A stretch of DNA of 64,000 nucleotides from Prochlorococcus sp. AG-402-P18 (GTDB lineage Bacteria > Cyanobacteriota > Cyanobacteriia > PCC-6307 > Cyanobiaceae), in NCBI GenBank assembly GCA_003216275.1, contig QCJC01000002.1:124001-188000 (forward strand), read 5' to 3'. Shown here piece after piece: positions 7,500 through 16,934 of the stretch. Within the stretch, counting starts at the first letter, position 1, and every line of letters starts with the position of its first letter. The translations under genes and the position numbers were made by a program. The notes under the pieces were generated by a model, which was not told the origin of the DNA, did not search any database, and saw only the letters and a list, made by a program, of their open reading frames with translations.

Positions 7500-8597
7500 T
7501 TAAAGAACTGAATCGGGTGTTATCAGCATAGCGTCTCCATAAGAGAAAAATCGATATTTTTTAGCAATCGCATTTTCATAGAGTTTCAACATACGTTTTC
7601 TACCAATCAAAGCGCTGACTAAAAGTAGTAAAGAACTTTTTGGGAGGTGAAAATTAGTAAGTAATCCATCGATTACACAAAATTCAAATCCTGGCTTAAT
7701 TACAAGATTTACTTTGCCCTCAAAAGGTTCCAAGGTTCCCCTGCCTAAAAGATATGCAGCTTCAAGAGCCCTAACACTTGTAGTGCCAACAGCAAAGACT
7801 TTCCCCCCTTCTTCCTTGCAATTAGTTATCTCTCTTATGGCCTCTTCAGAAACCTCTACCCACTCACTATGCAAATGAAGTTTAGATAGGTCTTCTTTCT
7901 CTAACGGTCTAAAAGTTCCAAGACCAACATGCAAAGTAATTTGCGCAATCCTAATCCCCTTGATTTTTAAAATTTCTATAAGTTCATCACTTAGATGTAA
8001 CCCGGCTGTGGGTGCAGCTATTGCTCCAGGCTTCGAAGCAAATCGCGTCTGATATTTTTCTTCATGAGCTCTAGATTTATTCTTATCTATATATGGAGGT
8101 AATGGGACTTCACCACACAAGTCAAGTAAACTTGCCATTTCAGTCCTACTAGTAAATTCATTAGGGAATTGAATAATTCTTCCCCCTGTACTCTCATCTT
8201 TATCAATAACTTTCAAACATAAAGAATGATCTGGAGACGTATCCAACCATAATTGATCTCCACTTCTCATACGTCTGGCGGGACGGCCTAGACAAAGCCA
8301 CTGGCCATTTTTTCTTGGTTCCATTAACAACAGTTCACCCAGGCCTCCGCCTGAAAATCGAATTTTTAATCTTGCCTTAAGAACACGAGTATTATTAACA
8401 ACTAAGAGGTCACCAGCATTTAATACATCTTTCAAGTCCCATATCTTTGCATGCGTTAGATTCAAATAATCACTTAACCCATTCTTGACAATCATCAGTT
8501 TGGCATCATGCCTAGGCTCAGTAGGTGATTGAGCAATTAAATTATTTGGTAAATCATAGTTATATGAACTTAAAAGAGTATCTTTTTGATCTAACAC
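7500..8597 (-). CDS. queA: tRNA preQ1(34) S-adenosylmethionine ribosyltransferase-isomerase
   Basis: A 365-residue QueA, which transfers and isomerises the ribosyl part of S-adenosylmethionine onto preQ1 in tRNA to form epoxyqueuosine at wobble position 34. Family signatures are the N-terminal [20 protein letters not shown], then [10 protein letters not shown], the [17 protein letters not shown] region and the C-terminal [20 protein letters not shown]. The length is close to E. coli QueA (356). It is convergent with cysK. pdhC lies upstream on the same strand with a gap of about 50 bases, so a shared transcript is possible. Confidence 0.95.
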   Translation of the reverse strand: MLDQKDTLLSSYNYDLPNNLIAQSPTEPRHDAKLMIVKNGLSDYLNLTHAKIWDLKDVLNAGDLLVVNNTRVLKARLKIRFSGGGLGELLLMEPRKNGQWLCLGRPARRMRSGDQLWLDTSPDHSLCLKVIDKDESTGGRIIQFPNEFTSRTEMASLLDLCGEVPLPPYIDKNKSRAHEEKYQTRFASKPGAIAAPTAGLHLSDELIEILKIKGIRIAQITLHVGLGTFRPLEKEDLSKLHLHSEWVEVSEEAIREITNCKEEGGKVFAVGTTSVRALEAAYLLGRGTLEPFEGKVNLVIKPGFEFCVIDGLLTNFHLPKSSLLLLVSALIGRKRMLKLYENAIAKKYRFFSYGDAMLITPDSVL

Positions 8598-8650
8598 ATC
8601 AAATCAGATTAAACAAAGAAAAATCACTACTTGGTTCGAGTAATCAAGTC

Positions 8651-10024
8651 TCAAGATGAGAGACTATGAGGATTCCTTTCTATAAGGTAAGCCAAATCCT
8701 TCAGGAATAGTGCTCCATCAGCCCCATAAATAACTCTATGATCAGCAGTAAGATTTACTTGCATCTGTTTTTTGATTGAAATCGAACCATCTTTAGAAGC
8801 AACGACTTTAGGCAAAGAAGATCCTACCGCTAAAATTGCTCCTGTTCCAGGGGGCAAAATTGCATCAAATCGATCCACCCCAAACATCCCTAAATTAGAG
8901 AGTGTAAATGTACCACTGCTATATTCCTGAGGTTCTAATTGCTTGTTTCTGGCACGCTTAACAAGATCACTCCATTGCTGGGATAAATCAGAGAGACTAG
9001 TCTCGTCAGCATTTTGTAGCACTGGAGTTATCAACCCACCATCCTCCATCGCAACTGCAACGGCTACATTTATTTGTGAAGGATAAGATATTCCCTCTGA
9101 ACTAAAAGCTGCATTTACTTGTGGGTGCCTAGCAAGAGTTAAACCAACTGCTTTAGCAAGCAAAGCCGTCATAGTAACTCCATTAGGTTTAACTTGTTTA
9201 TAAAAAGAATCCAATTCATCAGTAAGTATTGAATATCCGACTCTGAAACAAGGTGTGTTTAGACTTTCCTCCATATTCCTGTTTACAGCTTGTTGAAGAG
9301 TATTGAATGCAATCGTTTCACCTCTGGATCCAAAACTTTTTCCTGTTGCAGGAGGCTTATCAGAGTCAATAGATTTTTTTTCTATCCTAGATATGTCAGA
9401 AACAATTTTTGCTGGAGTATTGCTTTCAGCAATCCAAGGAACACTTATAGGTTGGCCTTTAGCACTTTGAACATCCTCAGCTTGTATCCGTCCATGAGGC
9501 CCTGAGCCTCTAACAGTAGCTAAATCAACTCCCATTTGAGAAGCAAGTTTTTTTGCTCTTGGAGTAGCAACAACTCGACCATCATTTAAAATCTGAGGCT
9601 GATTGACAGAGGATTCAGGAACGAGAGGTGCTGTAGGTTCCTTCTTAACCACTATTGTTTTGGAAGAATCAACAGTGGATTGTTGTCCTTGAATTTCTGG
9701 CAATGAACTCTCTCGTTCTTGACTAGCTGATTGAGAAGATAAAGAAGAAGGTGCCTTGGCTTGAACGGCTGCAATCTCATCAGCAGTCTCAACAATCAAT
9801 CCAATTGTCTCTCCCACAGGGGCAGAGGTGCCAGCAGGCATAACAATCGAGGCAAGAAATCCATCATGAAAAGACTCAACATCCATATCAGCTTTATCTG
9901 ATTCGACAACCAAAACCGACTCCCCTCTTTCAACTTTATCTCCAGGGTTCTTTAGCCACTCCACTATCTTGCCTTCAGTCATTGTTGAACTTAAAGCAGG
10001 CATAAAAATGTCATGAGTGGCCAT
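8651..10024 (-). CDS. pdhC: Pyruvate dehydrogenase E2, dihydrolipoyl acetyltransferase
   Basis: A 457-residue E2 component of the pyruvate dehydrogenase complex, transferring acetyl from lipoamide to CoA. It has one lipoyl domain (residues 2-78, lipoylated K44 in ESDKADMDVE), a long Ser/Thr/Pro/Gln linker, a peripheral subunit-binding domain at about 150-186 (TPRAKKLASQMGVDLATVRG) and the catalytic domain to the end. The active-site segment TADHRVIYGADG contains H429; the residue that is Asp in DHRVIDG enzymes is Tyr, which I believe is usual in cyanobacterial and plastid E2. lipB, in the same neighbourhood, would supply its cofactor. Confidence 0.93.
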   Translation of the reverse strand: MATHDIFMPALSSTMTEGKIVEWLKNPGDKVERGESVLVVESDKADMDVESFHDGFLASIVMPAGTSAPVGETIGLIVETADEIAAVQAKAPSSLSSQSASQERESSLPEIQGQQSTVDSSKTIVVKKEPTAPLVPESSVNQPQILNDGRVVATPRAKKLASQMGVDLATVRGSGPHGRIQAEDVQSAKGQPISVPWIAESNTPAKIVSDISRIEKKSIDSDKPPATGKSFGSRGETIAFNTLQQAVNRNMEESLNTPCFRVGYSILTDELDSFYKQVKPNGVTMTALLAKAVGLTLARHPQVNAAFSSEGISYPSQINVAVAVAMEDGGLITPVLQNADETSLSDLSQQWSDLVKRARNKQLEPQEYSSGTFTLSNLGMFGVDRFDAILPPGTGAILAVGSSLPKVVASKDGSISIKKQMQVNLTADHRVIYGADGALFLKDLAYLIERNPHSLSS

Positions 10025-10217
10025 AGTTTGTTCCTATTTCCTTTGTAGAGAGAGTTTGTGGCAAGGCTTCAAAATTTTCTATCTAGAAGCTTTGCAAGTA
10101 TCAATACATACCAATGTTAGTTCTACATGAGTGTCCTTACAACGATAGATTTTTTTATGTGGATTTCTTCTTAATATCGAAAATTTCTTATTGGATAGAT
10201 TGTGGTTCAATCAATCT

Positions 10218-10652
10218 TCAGTCCTGATCAATTGCCTCTACCATGCCATCTCTGACTAGAATACTCACATTCATTTTGCTAAGTAAGTTATCCCCAACTT
10301 TTAAATCGCAAAAACTGTCAATTTGTCCTTGCTCAACAATTTGCTCCATTTCTAATTCACGAACCTGAGATTGCTGCAAAAGAAGATTTCGTTTTTGTTC
10401 TTCAAATTCCGATCTCTTAGAAGCAACTTGGTTTTGAACTTGAGCTACCTGCTCTTGAACTCTTGGGTCAAGAGGGTTTGAACTCTGGCTTCTTATACCA
10501 TCAATAATTTGTTGTCCTTCTTTTTCTAATTCGCCAAGTTGCTTATCTATTTCTGATATGGCGTTACTTAATTCGCGCTCAGCTTCCTCTTTCCATGACG
10601 GAGTTACAACTGCTCTAACCGTTATTGAGCGTTTTATAGAAATTGAATTCAC
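10218..10652 (-). CDS. YlqD-like coiled-coil protein
   Basis: A 144-residue protein matching the YlqD family, which is of unknown function and is found in Firmicutes and cyanobacteria. The N-terminal strand SIKRSITVRAVVTPSWKEE leads into a long coiled coil (about residues 25-110, rich in Glu, Gln and Lys heptads), followed by a small beta-rich C-terminal domain with GDNLLSKMNVSILVRDG. There is no membrane segment, so a soluble oligomer is likely. It lies between pdhC and the acyl-activating enzyme on the same strand, separated by gaps of 80-190 bases. Confidence 0.75.
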   Translation of the reverse strand: MNSISIKRSITVRAVVTPSWKEEAERELSNAISEIDKQLGELEKEGQQIIDGIRSQSSNPLDPRVQEQVAQVQNQVASKRSEFEEQKRNLLLQQSQVRELEMEQIVEQGQIDSFCDLKVGDNLLSKMNVSILVRDGMVEAIDQD

Positions 10653-10732
10653 CTGATCAATACATTACTAATCAATTCTTAGGCTCTCAGCAGAAGATAG
10701 TTTTGGTCAATTTAATTGGCCAAACAAACAAA

Positions 10733-12706
10733 TTAAAAATCATATATTTCATTTATGAGTTTCAAATCACGCTGAATAATCTTCTCGCGTTTTTGCTTAA
10801 GAGTTTGGGTTAACAAACCATTTTCTATTGTAAATGGCTCTACTAAAGCAATTGCCGATAATCTCTCTTCTCTCCGAGATCCAAATCTATTAGCAAGGAT
10901 TTTATTCATTTCCAATTTTAGAATTTGTCTTAATTCATTGTTTTCAGAACAAATTCCCAAAACAACTTGTAATTTCATACCCCTTTCGGCAGTCCAATCT
11001 TTTATGAAATCTATTCTTGGAACAATCAATGCAGCTAGCTGCTTTTGATCTTGACCTATTAGAAAAGCCTGCTCAATCAATGGGCTCGCAATCAAGGCTT
11101 CCTCTAAAGGTCCTGGCTCAATATTTTCTCCACTACTTAGTACTATCGTGTCCTTTGCTCTTCCCGTCAGAATTAATGATCCGTCAGCAAGTAACATCCC
11201 TAGATCGCCCGTATTAAACCAGCCATTAGCATCTAAAACCTTCTCTGATTCTGATTGTTTACCCAAATAGCCAGACATGATTTGAGGGCCACGAGCTAGA
11301 ACCAAACCTTTTTGTCGCAGCTTTTTTATTTGGAATGTTTCTGGATCTACAATCTTTATTTCTGTATCTGGCAAAGGTTGACCTGCACCTCCACGAATGT
11401 TTCTCCAAGGTCTTCTACATGTGAGTACTGGACTAGTCTCAGTTAAACCATATCCAACTAATAGCTCAACACCTAAAGCTTCAAAGAAAGAATCAATATG
11501 CGGAGCAATTGCTCCACCACCACTAATTGGGAATCTCAATCTTCCTCCACAAATCTTGATAAGAACTTTTGGCCATAAGTAAATAGAGGAGATTCTATGA
11601 ATTGGGAATCGTAAAACAACCTCAGTCAAAGATATGATTTGATCTAAAATAGAAACACTATCAATCGTTAACAAATTAAGTTTTCTTAGTGCCAATTTAT
11701 ATGACTTACTATTAGAAATCGCAGTTTTTAACAAGTTCTTCCTCAGTTTTGGCATCTTTTCTACGGCATCTTCAAAACTTATTTTTATTGACTCCCAAAG
11801 CCTTGGAACTGTTGCCATCACTATTGGCTTAACCCTTGGCAAATCTTCTTTTAGATGCCTAATTGATGTATAAGTCTGAGTACAACCACAAGAAAAAAAA
11901 TAATATTCAGCACTTCGTTCATATGAATGCCAAATTGGTAAAACACTTAATACAGGTGCCCCAGGAGAAGGGTTAGCAATGCAAGAGAGGGTTCTAATTT
12001 GGTGCAACAAATTAGAATGAGTTAATGGAACACCTTTGGGTTTACCTGTCGTTCCAGAGGTATATAAAATAGTAGCAATTCTTGTTGATTTTCTATCAAT
12101 TTCTTTCCCTTGTTTAATTAGATTTACTTTATTCAATCCTTTCTTCAAGAAGCCTTCCCATTCAATAACTCCATTACAAGATTGACCTTCAAGTTGAAGA
12201 ACAAATTTCAAACTATTCATTTGCTTCTCATTTAGAGATAGCTTCTCCCAGACATCAGAGTTTTGGACAATCAATCCAACAGCATTTGAATCCTCAAGAA
12301 TATATCTGAGTTCACTTGGTGGAGCAGTTGCCCCCCTAACGGAATCTGACGCCCCTAGTCGCATAAGAGCTTGATCAGCTATAAGCCATCTTGGACTATT
12401 TTCTGCAAAAAGAGCCACCACATCATCAGATTTCACTCCGATTTGAGTAAAGGCATCTGCTGCCTTAGAAATATTCTCTGCGAGTTCTTTATAAGTAAAG
12501 CTTTCTGGATAGAAAGTATGGGGGGAATCAACTGCTAATACATCTCCTAACTGAACTTTTAATCGATCCCAAATTTCATCAACTTGAGTAATTTCCTCAA
12601 GATGAGCTCTTCTTTTTATTGCTTTTTCTTCTTTTCTATTTGGCCTCCAAAAAGCTAAAGCATTCTTGGAAACCAAAGTATTGTTTTGTGAGTTAGTCTT
12701 TGCCAT
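10733..12706 (-). CDS. Long-chain acyl-CoA/acyl-ACP synthetase (AMP-forming)
   Basis: An ANL-superfamily adenylate-forming enzyme of about 657 residues. The P-loop ATILYTSGTTGKPKGVPLTH is present, with the adenosine-binding GYGLTETSPV, the NTGDLG motif and the ILTGRAKDTIVLSSGENIEP hinge. In cyanobacteria the homologue recycles free fatty acids by activating them to acyl-ACP (aas); the substrate here is inferred from the family. An in-frame TTG at 12772 would add 22 residues overlapping lipB; I prefer the ATG at 12706 (MAKTNSQNN), which gives a normal N terminus. The gene follows lipB closely on the same strand. Confidence 0.88.
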   Translation of the reverse strand: MAKTNSQNNTLVSKNALAFWRPNRKEEKAIKRRAHLEEITQVDEIWDRLKVQLGDVLAVDSPHTFYPESFTYKELAENISKAADAFTQIGVKSDDVVALFAENSPRWLIADQALMRLGASDSVRGATAPPSELRYILEDSNAVGLIVQNSDVWEKLSLNEKQMNSLKFVLQLEGQSCNGVIEWEGFLKKGLNKVNLIKQGKEIDRKSTRIATILYTSGTTGKPKGVPLTHSNLLHQIRTLSCIANPSPGAPVLSVLPIWHSYERSAEYYFFSCGCTQTYTSIRHLKEDLPRVKPIVMATVPRLWESIKISFEDAVEKMPKLRKNLLKTAISNSKSYKLALRKLNLLTIDSVSILDQIISLTEVVLRFPIHRISSIYLWPKVLIKICGGRLRFPISGGGAIAPHIDSFFEALGVELLVGYGLTETSPVLTCRRPWRNIRGGAGQPLPDTEIKIVDPETFQIKKLRQKGLVLARGPQIMSGYLGKQSESEKVLDANGWFNTGDLGMLLADGSLILTGRAKDTIVLSSGENIEPGPLEEALIASPLIEQAFLIGQDQKQLAALIVPRIDFIKDWTAERGMKLQVVLGICSENNELRQILKLEMNKILANRFGSRREERLSAIALVEPFTIENGLLTQTLKQKREKIIQRDLKLINEIYDF

Positions 12707-12756
12707 GGCTATAAAAAATAGTTTTTTATTATTTTTAGTAATACTTAAAGATTCAT

Positions 12757-13479
12757 TTATATGTTTTTCCAATCCAATTTAAAACGTCTTTTCACAGATT
12801 CTCTTAAAAGAGGTTTTACGTCACAGACTTTGATACCTGGTATCCAATCACTCAATTTCCCTATTTTCACTTTATCCAGTCCACAAGGAATGATCTTCTC
12901 AAAACCAATAAGATCACAATCGACATTAAGTGAGAACCCATGTTGAGTAATCCATCTCTTGCACCCAATTCCTATTGAACCAACCTTTTTATCTTCACAC
13001 CAAACTCCTGTTAAGCCATTTAACCTCTTCCCCTCTATTCCCAAGGAGTCAAGAACATCAATCACCACTTGTTCCAATTCTCTCAAATACCAAGATAAAT
13101 CTTTTTTGTGAAAATTTAAATTAAAAGCGAAATATCCAACGATCTGCCCAGGCATGTGATGTGTGACTTCACCTCCTCGCTCAATGGTAAAAACCGGAAA
13201 GGGAGGTTTATTTTCTTCAAATAATAAATTTTTTTTATCGCTCCCCCTACCGATGGTGTAACAAGAAAAATGCTCAAGAAACCATACTGCTTGTGGTGAG
13301 AACGGTTTCTCAATAAGGCTTTTCTGAAAATTTTTCTGCCAATCCAAAGCAGTCTCAAAGGGAACAATATTTTTAGGTTCAAAAAGAAAAGCCGAAGAAG
13401 ATTGTGCAAGTTGATGTGTTAGATCTAAGTTGCTATTAGGCTCTGATTCAGGCGAAAAAGAATGAAGCTTCTTATTCAT
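12757..13479 (-). CDS. lipB: Lipoyl(octanoyl) transferase
   Basis: A 240-residue LipB, moving octanoate from acyl carrier protein to the lipoyl lysines of E2 and GcvH proteins. Recognisable are RGGEVTHHMPGQIVGYF (about residues 100-116), the substrate-binding GVWCEDKKVGSIGIGCKRWI and HGFSLNV, and the PCGLD stretch with the catalytic Cys. The first ATG (13479) lies inside the divergent hibernation-factor gene: the two coding regions overlap by 18 bases at their 5' ends. I see no later ATG, GTG or TTG before the conserved domain, so the overlap appears real. pdhC, a probable substrate, lies downstream. Confidence 0.93.
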   Translation of the reverse strand: MNKKLHSFSPESEPNSNLDLTHQLAQSSSAFLFEPKNIVPFETALDWQKNFQKSLIEKPFSPQAVWFLEHFSCYTIGRGSDKKNLLFEENKPPFPVFTIERGGEVTHHMPGQIVGYFAFNLNFHKKDLSWYLRELEQVVIDVLDSLGIEGKRLNGLTGVWCEDKKVGSIGIGCKRWITQHGFSLNVDCDLIGFEKIIPCGLDKVKIGKLSDWIPGIKVCDVKPLLRESVKRRFKLDWKNI

Positions 13480-14043
13480 GGAAGAAATCTTGAATTAACA
13501 GAATCACTCCGTGATTACACCAAATCGAAAATCGATAAAGCAACACACAATTTCCAAGAGATGGTAAAGGAAGCCGATGTACATCTTTCAGTGGCTCGAA
13601 ATCCAAGAGTGACTCAACAAACTGCCGAAGTAACAGTTTTTGCGAACGGAACAGTAATACGGGCTCAAGAAAGAAGTGAAAATTTGTATGCAAGCATCGA
13701 CCTAGTAGCAAATAAACTTGCACGACAATTACGTAAGTATAAAGAGCGTCACAATCATCATCACGCTCATAATAAGTCTACAAAATCAATACAAGAAGAA
13801 GAAACCCAAAGTTTTTCTTCCTCAAATAATTCATTAATTCAAGGGAAAGAAGCCCATCTCCCCAATCCAGGAGTAAGGCGGAAATATTTTGAGATGCCCC
13901 CAATGAGCATTGAAGAGGCAAGAACACAATTGGATCTTATTGATCATGACTTTTATTTATTTCGAGAAAAAGAAGGTTCAGCATTGCAAGTTATATACAA
14001 GAGAAATCATGGTGGCTATGGGGTCATACAGGAAAAAGATTAG
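13462..14043 (+). CDS. hpf: Long ribosome hibernation-promoting factor (light-repressed LrtA type)
   Basis: A 193-residue long-form HPF. The N-terminal domain (MKLLIHGRNLELTESLRDYT to about residue 105) binds the 30S decoding region; a Ser/Glu/His-rich linker follows; the C-terminal domain (about 135-193, with RKYFEMPPMSIEEARTQLDL and FLFREKE-like FYLFREKEGS) mediates 100S dimer formation. In cyanobacteria the homologue lrtA rises in darkness. The promoter and leader must lie inside or across lipB, because the start codon is within the lipB 5' end. deoC follows 11 bases after the stop and recO overlaps deoC, so the three are probably co-transcribed. Confidence 0.93.
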   Translation: MKLLIHGRNLELTESLRDYTKSKIDKATHNFQEMVKEADVHLSVARNPRVTQQTAEVTVFANGTVIRAQERSENLYASIDLVANKLARQLRKYKERHNHHHAHNKSTKSIQEEETQSFSSSNNSLIQGKEAHLPNPGVRRKYFEMPPMSIEEARTQLDLIDHDFYLFREKEGSALQVIYKRNHGGYGVIQEKD

Positions 14044-14054
14044 ATCCTACTGAA

Positions 14055-14738
14055 ATGGGCAAGCAACGTTTAGAGGAAGCTCAAGCCGATATTTCTAATT
14101 TGATTCATCAGGCAGTATTAAATCCTCATATAAATAAAGAAATGCTTATTCAGATTTGTGATGCATCCAAGCAAAGTTGTTTTGCTGGTTTATGCACCAG
14201 TCTTTCTTATTTATCAATCGCACGTGAAAGACTAGGCACGAAATGTACTACAAAATTAATATCTGTAATTGCTTTCCCTTTTGGTTTAATTCCAACTTCT
14301 AACAAAATAAAAGAAGCCGAATTCGCAATTGAGAATGGCGTAGAGGAGTTAGATTTAGTTCCAAATTATTTTGAATTAAGAAAAGGTAACGTAGAAGTTT
14401 TTGCGGAGGAAATAAACCAAATCAGTGATCTTGGCATCCCAGTTAGAGTAATAATTGACACTAATTTACTCTTTGAATCTCAATATCTTGATTTAGCTGT
14501 CAATGCCTCAATCGATGCAGGAGCACATGGAATTCAAATTGGAAATGGGTTTGGCTCAGCAATCACAATTAGTCAAATAAAAAAACTTTCTGAAGTCACT
14601 AAAAATCGTTGTTCAATTAAGACTGTTGGAGGAATTAAAACTTTTGATCATGCAAAAGACATCGTCGAAGCTGGCGCAACATATGTTGGAACAAGCTTTG
14701 GATTTGAAATTCTTAAAGAGCAAAAGGAAAAGAGCTAA
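14055..14738 (+). CDS. deoC: DeoC-family aldolase homologue with substituted Schiff-base lysine
   Basis: A 227-residue DeoC/LacD-type TIM barrel, the family of deoxyribose-5-phosphate aldolase. VIAFPFG (71-77), ELDLVPN with D100 and CSIKTVGGIKT with K189 match conserved strands. However, the strand that normally reads VKTSTG with the Schiff-base lysine here reads GIQIGNGFGS, placing Q161 where the lysine (K167 in E. coli) should be. Aldol cleavage by the standard mechanism is therefore doubtful; the protein may have another role or act through K189. It sits between hpf and recO; its stop codon shares a base with the recO ATG. Confidence 0.85.
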   Translation: MGKQRLEEAQADISNLIHQAVLNPHINKEMLIQICDASKQSCFAGLCTSLSYLSIARERLGTKCTTKLISVIAFPFGLIPTSNKIKEAEFAIENGVEELDLVPNYFELRKGNVEVFAEEINQISDLGIPVRVIIDTNLLFESQYLDLAVNASIDAGAHGIQIGNGFGSAITISQIKKLSEVTKNRCSIKTVGGIKTFDHAKDIVEAGATYVGTSFGFEILKEQKEKS

Positions 14739-15529
14739 TGAGTTTAACTCACAGGATTAAAGGTCTATCTCTAAAAGTTGGGCCTCTTGGAGAGAATGAC
14801 AGACTTTTAACCATACTTTCAGAGGAAAATGGAATTTCTCGTCTTGCGATACCAGGAGCAAGAAAGCCAAAAAGCAGACTTGGAGCAACATCTCCGTTTA
14901 ATTTTTTAGATCTACATATAGTCGGAAAAAAAAATCTTAAACGCGTTACACAAATAAAAATTCTAAAAAGTTTTGGGAATCTAGGTAAACATATAGAAAC
15001 CCTCTCTGCTGCACAAGCAATTTCAGAATTGATAATGATTCTGGTGGGAGATAACGACCCACAAAAGGATCTTCTTAAACTAGTTCTGATCCATTTAAAT
15101 AGATTAGATGCTTTAAATAAGTCTGAATTCGATTCACTACATGCTTTAGCAATAAGCGTACAATCATGCATTCATTTATTAGCCATAGGTGGCTATTGCT
15201 TACCACTTCAAAATTGTTGTCGTTCTGGCTCCAACCTAATACCACCCATTGGACAATGGAGTTGGAAGTGTAGTTTAATCCCTGAAGAGGGTTTTATAAT
15301 TGGAGCAATGCCTAATACAGATATTATCCTCAATCCATCTGAACTCGCTCTACTTCAGAGACTATTACAAGAAAAAATACCGTTTGATAGTAATGGCAAA
15401 TTATTAGGTCCTAAACATGTTTGGTTGAAATTATTGAAGATTGTTGAAGTATGGATTAATGTTCATTTACAACGGAGGATTACCTCTCTTCAAATGATGA
15501 GGGAGGTAATAGTTAGTAATGATATCTAG
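14738..15529 (+). CDS. recO: DNA repair protein RecO
   Basis: A 263-residue RecO, the mediator that loads RecA onto SSB-coated single-stranded DNA in the RecFOR pathway. The N-terminal OB-fold is recognisable in the GLSLKVGPLGENDRLLTIL and GISRLAIPGARKPKSRLG segments (about residues 9-50), followed by a helical domain. C164 and the CCRSG region resemble the partial zinc-finger motif of the family. The ATG overlaps the deoC stop (TAATG), which implies coupling. A very strong hairpin follows the stop within a few bases and ends the operon. Confidence 0.92.
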   Translation: MSLTHRIKGLSLKVGPLGENDRLLTILSEENGISRLAIPGARKPKSRLGATSPFNFLDLHIVGKKNLKRVTQIKILKSFGNLGKHIETLSAAQAISELIMILVGDNDPQKDLLKLVLIHLNRLDALNKSEFDSLHALAISVQSCIHLLAIGGYCLPLQNCCRSGSNLIPPIGQWSWKCSLIPEEGFIIGAMPNTDIILNPSELALLQRLLQEKIPFDSNGKLLGPKHVWLKLLKIVEVWINVHLQRRITSLQMMREVIVSNDI

Positions 15530-15531
15530 AC

Positions 15532-15576
15532 TAAGAATCTTTTAATAATAATAAGTTTATTATTAAAAGATTCTTA
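15532..15576. terminator. 19-bp perfect hairpin after recO
   Basis: A 19-base arm starting TAAGAATCTTTT at 15532-15550 is perfectly complementary to 15558-15576 around a seven-base loop. The stem is AT-rich but exceptionally long, and a U-tract on either strand is lacking in classic form. It lies 3 bases after the recO stop and probably ends or protects the hpf-deoC-recO transcript. Confidence 0.65.
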
Positions 15577-15659
15577 TCTATAAATTATTTAACTATTAAC
15601 AATAGTTTGAGAAAAGATATAAAATAACTGCTAATTTAAAATACCTATTTCTATAGAGT

Positions 15660-16934
15660 TTGACCCATATAGCCTGGCTAGGCAAAAAAACACCCTTTTG
15701 CGGAAATGTCTGTTATGGACTAAGCACGACAGAAGAGCTTAGAGAAAGAGGGTATCAAACAAGTTTTATACACTTTGATAATCCACTCAGAGAAGGGAAC
15801 AACAAGACTTCTCTACTAGCAAATGATCCTGATGTCAGTCTTCCATATTTAATCAAATCTCAGGTTTATACAATACCTTCGTTAAATGCGCAAAGAGAGC
15901 TCAGAGAATCTCTCTCAAGACTTAAACCTGATTTGGTTCATGCAAGTCTAACTCTATCGCCTCTAGATTTTCGCCTCCCTGAGCTATGTCACCAACTTAA
16001 TTTACCTTTGATCGCAACCTTTCATCCTGCTTTTGATTCAAAGCTTAGAAATCTTACAGCCAATACACAACAACTTACATACCAACTTTATGCCCCATCA
16101 CTAGCAAAGTATGACAAAGTCATTGTTTTTTCAGATATGCAAGCAGAAGTGCTCGCAAAACTTGGCGTAAAAGAAAACCGACTTGATGTCATACCCAATG
16201 GAATTGATATTAACAAATGGAAACCGTTGAATCCCAATTCTTCACTAAACAAACTTCAACTTGAAATCAGAGACAAACTTGGTTCTGAGAGGATTTTTAT
16301 TTACATGGGCAGAATAGCTTCTGAAAAGAATGTTGAGGCTTTACTTCGAGCGTGGAGATTTGTTCAACCAAAAGGATGTCGACTAGTAATAGTTGGGGAT
16401 GGGCCGTTAAGACCCACACTTGAGAATAATTCAATTTTTCATAAAGAAGATAATGTAATCTGGTGGGGCTATGAAGCTGATCAGAACAAAAGAATCGCTC
16501 TTCTTCAGATCGCTGAAGTATTCCTACTCCCTAGCCTTGTAGAAGGATTATCGATCGCATTACTTGAAGCCATGGCTACAGGTGCAGCTTGTGTAGCAAC
16601 AGACGCGGGAGCTGATGGTGAAGTTCTTGAAAATGGTGCAGGAATCATAATGAACACCGAAGGAGTAACTTCTCAATTAAGAACTCTTTTACCTGTTTTA
16701 CGTGATCAGCCAGTCCTAACGCATGAATTAGGTAGACGTGCACGCTTAAGAGTCGAAGAAAGATATACCCTTCAACAAAATATTGACTCGCTTGAAAATC
16801 TTTATTCAAGCATTCTTAATTCTTCTAACTCGACCCCTCCTCAGACAATTGACGACTCTTCTGAGCTGCCAAGACAACTGCTTCAATTAAAGCAGATCTC
16901 AAGCCCGCAAGTTCGAGGTGTCGAAGAGCACTAA
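15660..16934 (+). CDS. GT4-family glycosyltransferase
   Basis: A 424-residue GT-B fold enzyme starting at TTG (15660; IAWLGKKTPFCGN near the N terminus). The acceptor domain is residues 1 to about 190; the donor domain has MGRIASEKNVEALLRAW (about 214-230), VIVGDGPLR and the EX7E nucleotide-sugar motif in LVEGLSIALLEAMATGA. Conserved cyanobacterial relatives are thought to act on glycolipids; digalactolipid or related lipid glycosylation is possible but not shown. The last 37 residues (110 bases) run antisense into the 3' end of proC and fall outside the usual domain, looking like a read-through tail after loss of the ancestral stop. Confidence 0.82.
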   Translation: MTHIAWLGKKTPFCGNVCYGLSTTEELRERGYQTSFIHFDNPLREGNNKTSLLANDPDVSLPYLIKSQVYTIPSLNAQRELRESLSRLKPDLVHASLTLSPLDFRLPELCHQLNLPLIATFHPAFDSKLRNLTANTQQLTYQLYAPSLAKYDKVIVFSDMQAEVLAKLGVKENRLDVIPNGIDINKWKPLNPNSSLNKLQLEIRDKLGSERIFIYMGRIASEKNVEALLRAWRFVQPKGCRLVIVGDGPLRPTLENNSIFHKEDNVIWWGYEADQNKRIALLQIAEVFLLPSLVEGLSIALLEAMATGAACVATDAGADGEVLENGAGIIMNTEGVTSQLRTLLPVLRDQPVLTHELGRRARLRVEERYTLQQNIDSLENLYSSILNSSNSTPPQTIDDSSELPRQLLQLKQISSPQVRGVEEH

